This document shows, piece after piece, positions 1-6,311 of a stretch of 8,242 bases of DNA. The stretch is taken from the NCBI GenBank assembly GCA_003499525.1, contig DNTB01000030.1:1-8242 (forward strand), given 5' to 3'. Made by a program: the position numbers and the translations under genes. Below the pieces are notes generated by a model, which worked only from the letters and a program-made list of their open reading frames with translations, was not told the DNA's origin and did not search any database. Source of the DNA: Flavobacteriales bacterium (lineage in GTDB: Bacteria; Bacteroidota; Bacteroidia; Flavobacteriales_G; Salibacteraceae). Within the stretch, counting starts at the first letter, position 1, and every line of letters begins with the position of its first letter.

Positions 1-20
1 CATTCAGACGGACATACATT
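1..20 (+). repeat. Terminal inverted repeat, left copy
   Basis: These 20 bases (cattcagacggacatacatt) are the exact reverse complement of 8222-8241. The repeat lies in an open reading frame at both ends and is read there in the same frame (HSDGHT). That favours a duplicated coding segment over transposon ends. It may also explain why the sequence stops here, if an assembler broke at a multi-copy gene. Confidence 0.9.
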
Positions 21-72
21 GAACTTTGATAATTCAACATTCAGATTATGGAATATTCATTGTCAACAGTAA
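1..72 (+). CDS. 3' tail of a truncated gene, HSDGHT family
   Basis: The frame starting at base 1 is open and ends at TAA 70-72, giving a 23-residue tail that begins HSDGHTLNFDNSTF. Its start lies outside the window. The first 20 bases recur inverted at the far end of the window, where the minus strand also reads HSDGHT before diverging. This shared-then-divergent pattern suits a repeated gene family whose members have different 3' ends. I do not recognise the family, and the tail is too short to assign a function. Confidence 0.4.
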   Translation, partial: HSDGHTLNFDNSTFRLWNIHCQQ

Positions 73-263
73 TTCGGACTGAAGCTGGGATTAGAAAATT
101 GAGGACCCAAGTGCGAAAAAGATAAAATACATTTACACTCGATCACTGAGCTGCAACTTCACTAATCATGCTCATAATATATCTGAAAAAAGAAATTGTA
201 TAGGATTTAATCAAAGCTCAAAAAAAGCATCTTCGACTCAAGGTTGGCTATAATTACAAGGCA

Positions 264-1241
264 ATGAATAATTGGATAACAAGTGAAATTGAATTACTTC
301 CGGAGTTTATAATCGGTGGGGCGATGAAAAGTGGAACCTCCACTTTGCACGCTATTTTGGACAAGCATCCAAAAATCTTCATGCCAAGTTATGAAATTGG
401 TTTTTTTGATATTGATAATATACTAGTGCATAATGATTTTAATTTTTATGTAGAAAGTAAATGGGTAAATCAATCAATGGATAAAAATCCAAAGCTAATG
501 TGGGATTGGTATCATAGTAAATTCAGGGAGGGAGAGTCCTTAGTTAAGGGAGAAGATTCAACTACCTATTTGGCTTCAAAAATTGCGGCCCAGCGTATCG
601 CACTGCAGAATAAGGAAATAAAGCTAATTTTTTTATTGAGACAACCTTCTTTAAGAGCATATTCGAACTATTGGCACTTATTGAGGACTGGAAGAGCAAC
701 ACACAGCTTTGAAGATACGATTCGCTATAATCCCTACACAATTATTAATAGAAGTCTGTATAAAGAGCAAATTGAAGATTACTATAGCTTCATTCCAAAG
801 TCAAGAATCAAGGTTATAATATTTGAAAACCTGGTGAATGATATGGAAAATACCCTTAGAGAAATCTGCACTTTTTTGAATATAAAATTTGAAGAATTCC
901 CTAAAAATGTCTTAAACACTCATAGCAATAAAGCAAGAGTGCCTCGAAATGAAATTTTACAGATTAGAAGGAATCTTTTACTAAGAAATTTTGGCAATAG
1001 CCGATACAATAACCGCCTACCATTTAAACCATCCAAAGAGGAGAATCCTATTCCTTTGTATGCAAAATTATTGAATAGACTGCATTCTAAAATAAATCCA
1101 CACTTACCGATTAGTCCGCCGAAGATCAATCAACAGACCAAACTATTTTTGGACGAATACTTTTATAGAGAATTGCTTGGCATAGATGAATTAATAAACC
1201 AAAATGCACTATCCCAATGGTTTCCTGATTTACACAATTAA
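264..1241 (+). CDS. PAPS-dependent sulfotransferase (Sulfotransfer_1-like)
   Basis: This 325-residue protein has the layout of cytosolic sulfotransferases, which move a sulfonate group from PAPS to a hydroxyl or amino group of an acceptor. The 5'-phosphosulfate loop is at residues 17-28 (IGGAMKSGTSTL), with Lys22 as the expected PAPS-contacting residue. The 3'-phosphate-binding motif is at 126-134 (RQPSLRAYS), with Arg126 and Ser134. Further family signatures are GEDSTTYL near 97, a RSLYKEQIEDYY segment near 163 and a FENL motif near 187. There is no signal peptide or membrane segment. The ATG at 264 fits the usual distance to the PAPS loop. Heparan-sulfate/NDST-like enzymes are the closest in style, but the acceptor (polysaccharide, lipid or other) cannot be read. 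The gene stands alone: 191 bp separate it from the gene tail upstream and about 400 bp from the next gene. Confidence 0.88.
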   Translation: MNNWITSEIELLPEFIIGGAMKSGTSTLHAILDKHPKIFMPSYEIGFFDIDNILVHNDFNFYVESKWVNQSMDKNPKLMWDWYHSKFREGESLVKGEDSTTYLASKIAAQRIALQNKEIKLIFLLRQPSLRAYSNYWHLLRTGRATHSFEDTIRYNPYTIINRSLYKEQIEDYYSFIPKSRIKVIIFENLVNDMENTLREICTFLNIKFEEFPKNVLNTHSNKARVPRNEILQIRRNLLLRNFGNSRYNNRLPFKPSKEENPIPLYAKLLNRLHSKINPHLPISPPKINQQTKLFLDEYFYRELLGIDELINQNALSQWFPDLHN

Positions 1242-1640
1242 AAGCCATTACCAACGCTTTTAGCAAATACCCAAACCTTTTCAAATCTAAAATCTGTAAC
1301 CTTCAAAAAAAGAGAGGCTTAATAAAAACCAATTTTTCGGATATGGCTATTCTGATAAAAAATTATTTCCCGTATATCTGACAAAAGGCTTATCAGAGGA
1401 GTGTATGATACTTCTTTGTTTTTGAGCTTTGAACTAATATTTCTTGTCATTGGCTATAATTCCATACATTGAACTTAGTCCTGTTTTTTTTGGGGCGGGG
1501 TAGTTATAGCAGATATAAACGGGCGATCGAAGTATAGTCATCAGTAGCCCATATTTCATTTCAAACCCTATGCATTATCTAGCCGGTATATCATTTGTTG
1601 AAAGCTATTGATTACATTTAGGAACAAAACAGAGCGAAGT
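1242..1640. other. About 400 bp intergenic region
   Basis: No convincing gene lies here. It contains an 8-bp inverted repeat (tctgataa 1351-1358, ttatcaga 1390-1397), a T8 and G-rich run around 1481-1500, and, near the right end, the probable promoter of the Crp/Fnr gene. A 12-base word at 1450-1461 also occurs at 244-255, and a 14-base word at 1463-1476 also occurs at 13-26. The 12-base match is expected by chance; the 14-base match is borderline. Confidence 0.5.
1594..1620 (+). promoter_or_regulatory. Possible Bacteroidetes-type promoter for the Crp/Fnr gene
   Basis: TTTG at 1594-1597 and TACATTTA at 1613-1620 resemble the Bacteroidetes -33 and -7 boxes (TTTG, TAnnTTTG), with one mismatch in the second. 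The 15-bp spacer is shorter than usual. Transcription would begin a few bases after 1620, leaving a short leader before the ATG at 1641. Confidence 0.25.
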
Positions 1641-2216
1641 ATGGCGAATACATTCAGGCAATTTTTGAGTGCCATTGCACCAATTTCCGACGAGGAATAT
1701 TCGGATACCATGTCATTTTTCTCAGAAAGAGCCTTAAAGAAGGGTGACTTTTTCGTGGAACAAGACAAAGTCTGCAGACACATCGGATTTATCTTAAAAG
1801 GCACTTTGAGAACCTATTACATAAATGAGAAAGCAGAAGAGATTACCTCTTGTTTTTGTACGGAAAATAATCTGGCAACCTCCTACAAGAGCTTCATTCT
1901 TCAAGAACCTTCCAACTTAATAGTACAAGCGGTTGAAGACACGAAATTGCTCGTCATAGACTACCAAAGTTTACAAGAATTGTATTCGAGAAGTGCGGTA
2001 TGGCAAACGATTGGTAGGGCAGTTGCTGAAAGAGAATATATTGTAATGGAACAATATGCTTCCGTCTTAAATAACGAAACAGCAAAAGAAAAATACCTAA
2101 GACTATTGAAAGAACAACCCTCTGTTTTACAAGTAGTTAAGATTGAAGATATTGCTTCATATTTAGGGGTTACAAGGAGGACACTTTCGCGAATTAGAAA
2201 AGACCTCAACAACTGA
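1641..2216 (+). CDS. Crp/Fnr-family transcriptional regulator
   Basis: This 191-residue protein has an N-terminal cyclic-nucleotide-binding-like beta-barrel (about 10-115, with KKGDFFVEQDKVCRHIGFIL and ILKGTLRTYYI), a long dimerisation helix (about 120-145), and a C-terminal helix-turn-helix at about 168-187 (IEDIASYLGVTRRTLSRIRK). The IASYLG and TLSRIRK elements are typical of Bacteroidetes Crp/Fnr proteins, many of which have no proven ligand. I chose the ATG at 1641 because MANTFRQFLSAI matches the usual start of the family; an in-frame ATG at 1608 would precede the likely promoter. Cys44, Cys71 and Cys73 lie in the sensor barrel. The gene is 79 bp upstream of arsM, with a palindrome in the gap, so it probably controls arsM and the membrane gene. 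Whether the signal is arsenic, redox or something else is inference. Confidence 0.88.
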   Translation: MANTFRQFLSAIAPISDEEYSDTMSFFSERALKKGDFFVEQDKVCRHIGFILKGTLRTYYINEKAEEITSCFCTENNLATSYKSFILQEPSNLIVQAVEDTKLLVIDYQSLQELYSRSAVWQTIGRAVAEREYIVMEQYASVLNNETAKEKYLRLLKEQPSVLQVVKIEDIASYLGVTRRTLSRIRKDLNN

Positions 2217-2222
2217 ATTTTG

Positions 2223-2234
2223 GGACATTTGTCC
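2223..2234. promoter_or_regulatory. Palindromic operator candidate upstream of arsM
   Basis: GGACA-TT-TGTCC is a perfect 5+2+5 palindrome beginning 7 bp after the Crp/Fnr stop codon and 61 bp before the arsM start. Its size and position suit a dimeric regulator, and the adjacent Crp/Fnr protein is the obvious candidate. No second copy was seen upstream of the regulator gene. Confidence 0.5.
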
Positions 2235-2295
2235 TTTCAGGCCTATTGAAGATATCGAAGCTTTGCATTATTAAATGATAAAAAAATAGTGCAAA

Positions 2296-3135
2296 ATGGA
2301 AAATGAGAACATCCAACAAAGTGTAATAGAAGGATATGCCGCGATTGTAAAACGAAGTACAAAAAAGAGCATTTTGCCCAAGATGTTTCAGTGCTGCGAT
2401 CATAGAGAAATTGCCAGCCATATCGGCAAGAAGATTGGCTACAGCGAAGAAGAATTAAAAAATGTACCCAATGATGCCAATCTTGGTATTGGTTGTGGCA
2501 ATCCCACAGCTCTGGCTTCAATCAAAGAAGGAGAAACCATTTTAGACTTAGGCTCGGGAGCGGGCTTCGACTGTTTTCTCGCTTCAAAAGAAACGGGTGA
2601 AAATGGAAAAGTAATTGGCGTGGACATTACGCCGGAGATGGTGGCTCAAGCTCAAAAAAACGCCAGAAAAGGGAACTACAAAAACGTGGAGTTTAGAAGA
2701 GGAGAAATTGAAAATTTGCCGGTTGACAGCGATAGCATAGATTTGGTTATTTCCAATTGCGTCATCAATTTATCCAATCAAAAGAAACAAGTTTTTAAAG
2801 AGGCATTTAGAGTAGCAAAACCGCAGGGTAGAATAATGATTTCTGATATCATTTTGCTCAATGACCTGCCTGAGTATGTCAAAAATTCTGTTGAAGGCCA
2901 TATTGCCTGTTTAGCAGGTGCAGTGAGTAAAGAGGATTACATCACGGCAATAGCACAGGCAGGTTTTACCGAAATTAAGATCGACAAACAAGCGATTTTT
3001 CCGATTGAGCTCATGTTGAATGACCCAATAGCTCAGAAAATTGTCATCGAAAACAATTTAACCGAAAACGACATTGAGGAAATTGCCAATTCTATTGCAA
3101 GCATTTCGATAAGTGCCATTAAACCTAAGGCTTAA
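2296..3135 (+). CDS. arsM: Arsenite S-adenosylmethionine methyltransferase
   Basis: This 279-residue protein matches ArsM, a cytosolic enzyme that methylates As(III) with S-adenosylmethionine, giving methylated and finally volatile arsines. The SAM-binding motif I is ILDLGSGAGFD at residues 82-92, followed by the acidic ribose-binding segment VIGVDITPEM (106-115). The ArsM hallmarks NLGIGCGNPTALAS (62-75), RRGEIENLPV and VISNCVINLS (151-160) are all present. The cysteines expected to handle arsenic are there: Cys33/Cys34, Cys67, Cys155 and Cys205. The 50-residue spacing of the last pair equals that of the As(III)-binding pair Cys174/Cys224 in algal ArsM. Length and start agree with the family. 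The membrane gene starts 12 bp downstream, so the two are probably co-transcribed. A related SAM methyltransferase is the only real alternative, and the cysteine set argues against it. Confidence 0.88.
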   Translation: MENENIQQSVIEGYAAIVKRSTKKSILPKMFQCCDHREIASHIGKKIGYSEEELKNVPNDANLGIGCGNPTALASIKEGETILDLGSGAGFDCFLASKETGENGKVIGVDITPEMVAQAQKNARKGNYKNVEFRRGEIENLPVDSDSIDLVISNCVINLSNQKKQVFKEAFRVAKPQGRIMISDIILLNDLPEYVKNSVEGHIACLAGAVSKEDYITAIAQAGFTEIKIDKQAIFPIELMLNDPIAQKIVIENNLTENDIEEIANSIASISISAIKPKA

Positions 3136-3147
3136 AAAAGCCTGACT

Positions 3148-3720
3148 ATGGACACGCTCTATTACTTAAGTGCCTTGTGCTTAATTGGTTTCCTGATATT
3201 GGCTATGTATGATGGTATTTACCTGCATATTTGGAAATATGAACTCTTTAAAAGAGCGGAAAGTGTATTTGAGCACAAAACTCATACGATACGGTCCATT
3301 CTATTTCCTCTAATCCTTTGGTTGCTATTTCTTAAATCCGATGCAATAAGCTTTTGGGCAGGAATAGCTCTTTTTATTCTTGACCTCATAACTCTGGGAA
3401 TAGACGCATATTCAGAAAGAGACAGTAGAAAATCCTTGGGAGGTCTGCCGCGTTGGGAATACATCCTGCATCTTTTTGCGAACAGTTTTCACTTTGCGGC
3501 AATAGCTTTAATTATAGCAACTAAAATTAAGGTAACCTCATCAGGGTTGTATCTAAACGATGTTTTCGTCAACAGTGATGCTCGGCAAATGATTGAATTT
3601 ATCTCGATTAATATTATTCCCGGGGCCGTTCTTATGGGAATGCTTCACGTGGTATTAATCAGTCACAGAGGAATACGACTTTGGATGCACTTAAAAAATG
3701 TCTTGTTTCCTATTAGGTAA
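3148..3720 (+). CDS. Polytopic membrane protein, function unknown
   Basis: This 190-residue protein has about five hydrophobic segments (roughly 5-23, 50-62, 67-86, 107-126 and 153-171). No family is recognised. Polar residues fall inside or beside the helices in motif-like groups: YDGIYLHIWKY (21-31), EHKTHTIRSILFP (42-54), a D79/D86/E90 series, SLGGLPRWEYILH (96-108), and His115, His167 and His173. That many His, Asp and Glu residues near the membrane suggests metal, haem or proton handling, but this is inference. The start lies 12 bp after the arsM stop, so co-transcription is very likely and a role in arsenic or methylated-product handling is a reasonable guess. It does not resemble the ArsB or Acr3 efflux pumps, which are about twice as long. 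Confidence 0.75.
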   Translation: MDTLYYLSALCLIGFLILAMYDGIYLHIWKYELFKRAESVFEHKTHTIRSILFPLILWLLFLKSDAISFWAGIALFILDLITLGIDAYSERDSRKSLGGLPRWEYILHLFANSFHFAAIALIIATKIKVTSSGLYLNDVFVNSDARQMIEFISINIIPGAVLMGMLHVVLISHRGIRLWMHLKNVLFPIR

Positions 3721-3728
3721 ACGTTTTT

Positions 3729-3795
3729 TAGAAATCACACGACGAGAAGACGAAAAGAACCTCTGTTTTAGCGAGAACCCTTCTGTGATATTCTA
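3729..3795. other. Long-loop inverted repeat after the arsM cluster
   Basis: TAGAAATCACA (3729-3739) pairs with TGTGATATTCTA (3784-3795) through 11 base pairs and one bulged base, around a 44-base loop. The loop is too long for a good intrinsic terminator and no T-tract follows. It could be a boundary scar where foreign DNA joined, since the debris of an RHS gene begins about 40 bp later. Confidence 0.3.
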
Positions 3796-3834
3796 ACATA
3801 ACAATTCATTCAACAAATTTCCCAAATTAAGAGA

Positions 3835-4591
3835 TCATTTACCAATCCTACGCTCCAGAATAGTCTGCGGCACTGCGGTGCAAATTGTCTTCATGCTAGT
3901 AAACAACTTCAGCTTTAACGGGATTGTTATGGATGCATTCAATCTTATCCCCCTCGATAAAATCAAGCAGGAGGGAGGAAGACCTTGGTGTTCAATCCTA
4001 TCCAATGGCAGAGCTGTTTGCATCATGACTCTTACTTCTTGACCATTTAGATGAAAATCTTTTATAGCCACACCACCTCCTACATTGCCATAATTTAGAT
4101 TCCAACCTGTTGACGAACTAATATTGGAAATATCAAATATTTCTCTCGCTATAAGAGAGCTGCGATCACTAAATGATTGACTATATCTGTTCTGAGCTAT
4201 ATGCGCATAAGCAGCAATAATATCACCAAAGGAAGCATTTCCAACATCCAAGATCCCTTGATATTCAATCCGTGTACCACTAGATCGGGCTATATCCGAA
4301 AATTCAAAATAATCTTCTGTCACTTTGGTATAAGTCTGTCCATTTTGAGTAATGGTTTCGCTATTCTGTCGATGATCCCAGATTAAACTTCCATCTTCAC
4401 CTTCATAGCCGGTCAGATTCTTTCCATCCGGATCTATGAAACTAATCGGATTTCCACCTACGTATCCGTAGGACGACATGGAGGGGTATTGATCCTGCTA
4501 AAGGATCCACACTCAAGAACCTTCCAATATCACTATCATAGAACCGCGCAAAGCGGTAATCGAGGTTGGAGAGTTCATCCCGTTCGTGGTG
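3835..4591 (-). pseudogene. Frameshifted 3' end of an RHS-repeat polymorphic toxin gene
   Basis: The minus strand encodes the hallmark end of an RHS core: HERDELSNLDYRFARFYDSD, then IGRFLSVDPLA, followed in a different frame by DQYPSMSSYGYVGGNPISF and IDPDGK. RHS proteins carry a long YD-repeat shell and a variable C-terminal toxin tip after this point. The frame change sits at 4494-4495 and is explained by one extra G on the coding strand. Upstream of HERDE the frame runs into sequence carrying a REP-like palindrome, so the shell is missing. The tip after IDPDGK is about 190 residues and matches no toxin I recognise. Its last 40 or so residues are read from a decayed transposase in another frame, so the original tip end is lost. 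No immunity gene is evident beside it. The gene is almost certainly dead. Confidence 0.85.
3848..3967 (-). pseudogene. Remnant of a REP-associated (IS200-like) tyrosine transposase
   Basis: In a frame different from the RHS tip, the minus strand reads DKIECIHNNPVKAEVVY, a TAG stop at 3896-3898, then HEDNLHRSAADYSGA and a second TAG at 3848-3850. IHNNPVKAxxV followed by SSAxDYxG is the signature of the C-terminal part of REP-associated tyrosine transposases (Y1_Tnp, RAYT). The catalytic HUH and tyrosine region is absent and a stop interrupts the rest, so this is a fossil. A REP-like palindrome of the type these enzymes mobilise lies about 670 bp away. Recognition rests on remembered family motifs, not on a search. 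Confidence 0.75.
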
Positions 4592-4633
4592 AGGTAGTGC
4601 TCCGGAGAAGCACTGTTTAAAGCACGGATCAGA

Positions 4634-4653
4634 GTCCCGACAGTTGTCGGGAC
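4634..4653. repeat. REP-like palindrome
   Basis: GTCCCGACA-GT-TGTCGGGAC forms a 9-bp perfect GC-rich stem with a 2-base centre. Palindromes of this CCCGACA...TGTCGGG type are common intergenic repeats in Bacteroidota. It lies about 50 bp past the hipT stop codon and could act as an mRNA end-protecting hairpin. No T-tract follows on the minus strand, so it is not a classical terminator. Confidence 0.7.
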
Positions 4654-4665
4654 GCGCCAGCTGGG

Positions 4666-4700
4666 TCTGGAATCTTTTAATCTGGAATTACGAATCACAG
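4666..4700. repeat. Short dispersed repeat copy at the hipT 3' end
   Basis: The stretch contains TGGAATC and AATCTGGAATT words, directly abutting the hipT stop codon. Related words occur at 5980-6026 and 6374-6421. The family seems to be built from degenerate AATC(T/A)GGAAT(T/C) units in both orientations. Confidence 0.5.
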
Positions 4701-5642
4701 CTATTGTATGCGATGCGTTCTTTCCGTTAAAATGGTTTTATACCGTTCTTTAAATGCATCACTCATAAAACTGCGGTCTATCAGCTCTTGCCATCTGGGC
4801 AATGCCTTCTCCATCTTTTTAAAGATGTTTTCCTGCTGCTTTTTTTCCACCTTCAATGTATACATCGCTGCCACAAAATCCTGCTTCTTCAGTTTCTTCT
4901 TCCGGCCATTTAGGGTTAATGCCATTTCTTCTTCATCGGCAGGATTAACCAAAGTGGTATTCACCAAATCGTAAGCTGGTGACAAAGTCATGCCCAAGCC
5001 CGTCTGCTCCAGTAAGGAGAAATTCTTCAAGTGCATGTCGGCATTGCCTGTAAGGAAAGAGAAGAGCACCAACTCAAAAAAATTCACCACATCCAAGCCA
5101 GGAGTTACTGAATGCTTTTGAATTGCTTTGCCAATCTGCTCATAGCTGCCATGGTATTTGTCTTCGGTAAGCCGTTCGGTAAGTTGACACATGTCTTCCA
5201 TGGCCAATTTCCCCTTTTTTGTTCGGTCTATCCGCTTGGTTACATACGCCAGGTTGCCAGATTGAAGATGAATTAAACTATGTGGCGCTGTTTTTATCTT
5301 GGCTAATTGGGCCAAATGCATGGTTACATCTTCCACTTCCGGCAATTGCGGATACTGAGCGGTTGGCGGTTTCAAAATATACCCGCCCCATAAACCCACA
5401 ATGGTAAATCTTCGTTCGGGGCCTTCTTTATTGTTGCCGGTGATGTGCAGGGACAGTTTGGCCTGCACTCCTGTTACAGCTGTTTGGCTCTGTATCACCT
5501 CTTTGGCCAATGGCTCCAGGTCTTCCTCAGTATAGAGCAATGCCGGTGGAGTGGGCTGTCCAAATATTTTCTTTGAGCAAGAGGCATGAAAATCCTGCTC
5601 GTAATCGGCCAGGGGCTGATAACAAAACAGACAGTTGCTCAT
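4701..5642 (-). CDS. hipT: HipT-type serine/threonine kinase toxin
   Basis: This 313-residue protein is the kinase part of a split HipA. Kinases of this group phosphorylate aminoacyl-tRNA synthetases (GltX for HipA, TrpS for E. coli HipT) and arrest growth; the target here is unknown. The glycine-rich loop is VTGVQAKLS (56-64), the ATP-binding lysine lies in YILKP near 91, the catalytic loop is GNADMHLKN (199-207, Asp202), and the metal-binding Asp225 is in SPAYDLVN. E. coli HipT carries an SxS pair in the loop; here only Thr57 of the equivalent AxT is phosphorylatable. The N-terminus adds CLFC (Cys4, Cys7) and HASC (His19, Cys22), a possible zinc knuckle. I chose the ATG at 5640-5642, which overlaps the hipS stop as ATGA; an in-frame ATG 16 codons upstream lies inside hipS. 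The overlap implies translational coupling, which keeps toxin and antitoxin in proportion. Confidence 0.92.
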   Translation of the reverse strand: MSNCLFCYQPLADYEQDFHASCSKKIFGQPTPPALLYTEEDLEPLAKEVIQSQTAVTGVQAKLSLHITGNNKEGPERRFTIVGLWGGYILKPPTAQYPQLPEVEDVTMHLAQLAKIKTAPHSLIHLQSGNLAYVTKRIDRTKKGKLAMEDMCQLTERLTEDKYHGSYEQIGKAIQKHSVTPGLDVVNFFELVLFSFLTGNADMHLKNFSLLEQTGLGMTLSPAYDLVNTTLVNPADEEEMALTLNGRKKKLKKQDFVAAMYTLKVEKKQQENIFKKMEKALPRWQELIDRSFMSDAFKERYKTILTERTHRIQ

Positions 5643-5971
5643 GGTGTATCCTCCTCTATTACTTCCTCCACACTCACTGCACCGATGCAATCTTTACAGC
5701 AGGCCAGCAATAATCCCATCCGATCTCTCGGATTCAGTTTCCAGTTCTTTTCTGCTATATCGAGCAACCATCCCTCCGGTATCAGGCCATCAAAAAAAGG
5801 GAACAACACGTTTGACGTATAAGGTGCTTCACGCAGCGGCAATGTTAAACTTACCGGCCGGGCACCCGGCTGTGCTGCATATGCCCGGTCGTACACAAAA
5901 TGATACCCCTGCTCATCTTGGCTAAGCCATCCGGCCAATTGATCTTCTATTTTTATGGCTGCTTTACGCAC
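5639..5971 (-). CDS. hipS: HipS-like antitoxin (HipA N-terminal subdomain)
   Basis: This 110-residue protein corresponds to the HipA N-terminal subdomain, here a separate gene. Conserved features are the opening MRKAAIKIEDQLAGWL, the Y-x-x-x-x-x-P-VSLTLPL strand (40-46), LFPFFDGLIPEGWLLDIA (56-73) and the closing MGLLLACCKDCIGAVSV. In E. coli HipBST the small HipS protein, not HipB, neutralises the kinase by placing a tryptophan near its active site; Trp68 in EGWLL is the likely counterpart. The start is GTG at 5969-5971: an in-frame stop lies only 9 codons upstream with no ATG between, and MRKA is the normal family start. The gene overlaps hipT by 4 bp and follows hipB after 46 bp. Confidence 0.9.
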   Translation of the reverse strand: MRKAAIKIEDQLAGWLSQDEQGYHFVYDRAYAAQPGARPVSLTLPLREAPYTSNVLFPFFDGLIPEGWLLDIAEKNWKLNPRDRMGLLLACCKDCIGAVSVEEVIEEDTP

Positions 5972-5979
5972 TTGGTTGA

Positions 5980-6026
5980 ATCTGGATTTTTTTAATCAGA
6001 AATCAGGAATTATTGAATCAGGAATC
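5980..6026. repeat. Short dispersed repeat units in the hipB-hipS gap
   Basis: AATCAGGAATT (6001-6011) and AATCAGGAATC (6016-6026) are tandem-like copies 15 bp apart. AATCTGGATT and AATCAGAAATC variants precede them. The rightmost unit extends into the last codons of hipB, so the repeat may have supplied the present C-terminus of HipB. Confidence 0.55.
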
Positions 6027-6227
6027 GGTTCTGGTGGTTTTGGGTACGGCCCCTACCTCGTAGCCGAAAAGTTGCAGTACCTGGTTTACCTTATCCAGCC
6101 GTAAGGTTTCCTTGCCTTGCTCCAGTTCACGGATGAAACGCAAGCCTACTCCGGCTTTTTCGGCCAGTTCGGGCTGGGTGAGCTTCACCGATTTACGTTT
6201 GTCTTTTACAAAGTCTGCAAGGTTCAT
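6018..6227 (-). CDS. hipB: HipB-like XRE-family repressor
   Basis: This 69-residue DNA-binding protein has a Cro/C1 helix-turn-helix at about 16-39 (LTQPELAEKAGVGLRFIREL), flanked by KDKRKSVK and a C-terminal QLFGYEVGAV strand typical of HipB dimers. In HipBST systems HipB represses its own operon and bridges the HipS-HipT complex. I chose the ATG at 6225-6227 (MNLADFV). An in-frame ATG at 6246-6248 lies inside the predicted -7 box, and the codons between would cross an operator. The gene leads the operon, and the promoter and operators lie directly upstream. Confidence 0.92.
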   Translation of the reverse strand: MNLADFVKDKRKSVKLTQPELAEKAGVGLRFIRELEQGKETLRLDKVNQVLQLFGYEVGAVPKTTRTDS

Positions 6228-6230
6228 TTT

Positions 6231-6246
6231 ATACCCTTTTGGGTGC
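6231..6246. promoter_or_regulatory. HipB operator candidate O1
   Basis: ATACC-CTTTTG-GGTGC, with a perfect ACCC/GGGT core, lies between the -7 box and the hipB start codon, over the predicted transcription start. Binding here would block initiation. It belongs to a set of three similar palindromes. Confidence 0.7.
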
Positions 6247-6253
6247 AAATGTA
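6246..6253 (-). promoter_or_regulatory. hipBST promoter -7 box
   Basis: On the minus strand this reads TACATTTG, a perfect match to the Bacteroidetes TAnnTTTG -7 box. Transcription would begin near 6240, giving a leader of about 13 bases before the hipB ATG. No clear -33 TTTG was seen; that region is occupied by operator O2. Confidence 0.6.
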
Positions 6254-6271
6254 ATGTTTATTGTCTAATTT

Positions 6272-6287
6272 GTACCCTTTCGGGTGT
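6272..6287. promoter_or_regulatory. HipB operator candidate O2
   Basis: GTACC-CTTTCG-GGTGT, with an ACCC/GGGT core, covers the expected -33 region. Its centre is 41 bp from that of O1. Confidence 0.7.
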
Positions 6288-6311
6288 ATTTATTTAAAAA
6301 ACGGGTTAGTC

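Noticed and set aside
4513..4698. A minus-strand open frame of 61 codons upstream of the RHS tip
   Set aside because: It is out of frame with the recognisable RHS motif YRFARFYDSDIGRFLSVDP, so it is a by-product.
5643..5690. The longer hipT reading starting at 5690
   Set aside because: The 16 extra residues lie inside hipS in another frame, and the ATGA overlap start is the usual arrangement.
4708..5925. Several open frames of 62-96 codons on the + strand opposite hipS and hipT
   Set aside because: They overlap well-supported genes antisense, have low-complexity or Ser/Phe-rich composition, and resemble no protein family.
6225..6248. The longer hipB reading starting at 6248
   Set aside because: Its ATG falls inside a perfect TAnnTTTG box and the extra codons cover an operator. 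The ATG at 6227 fits the family start.
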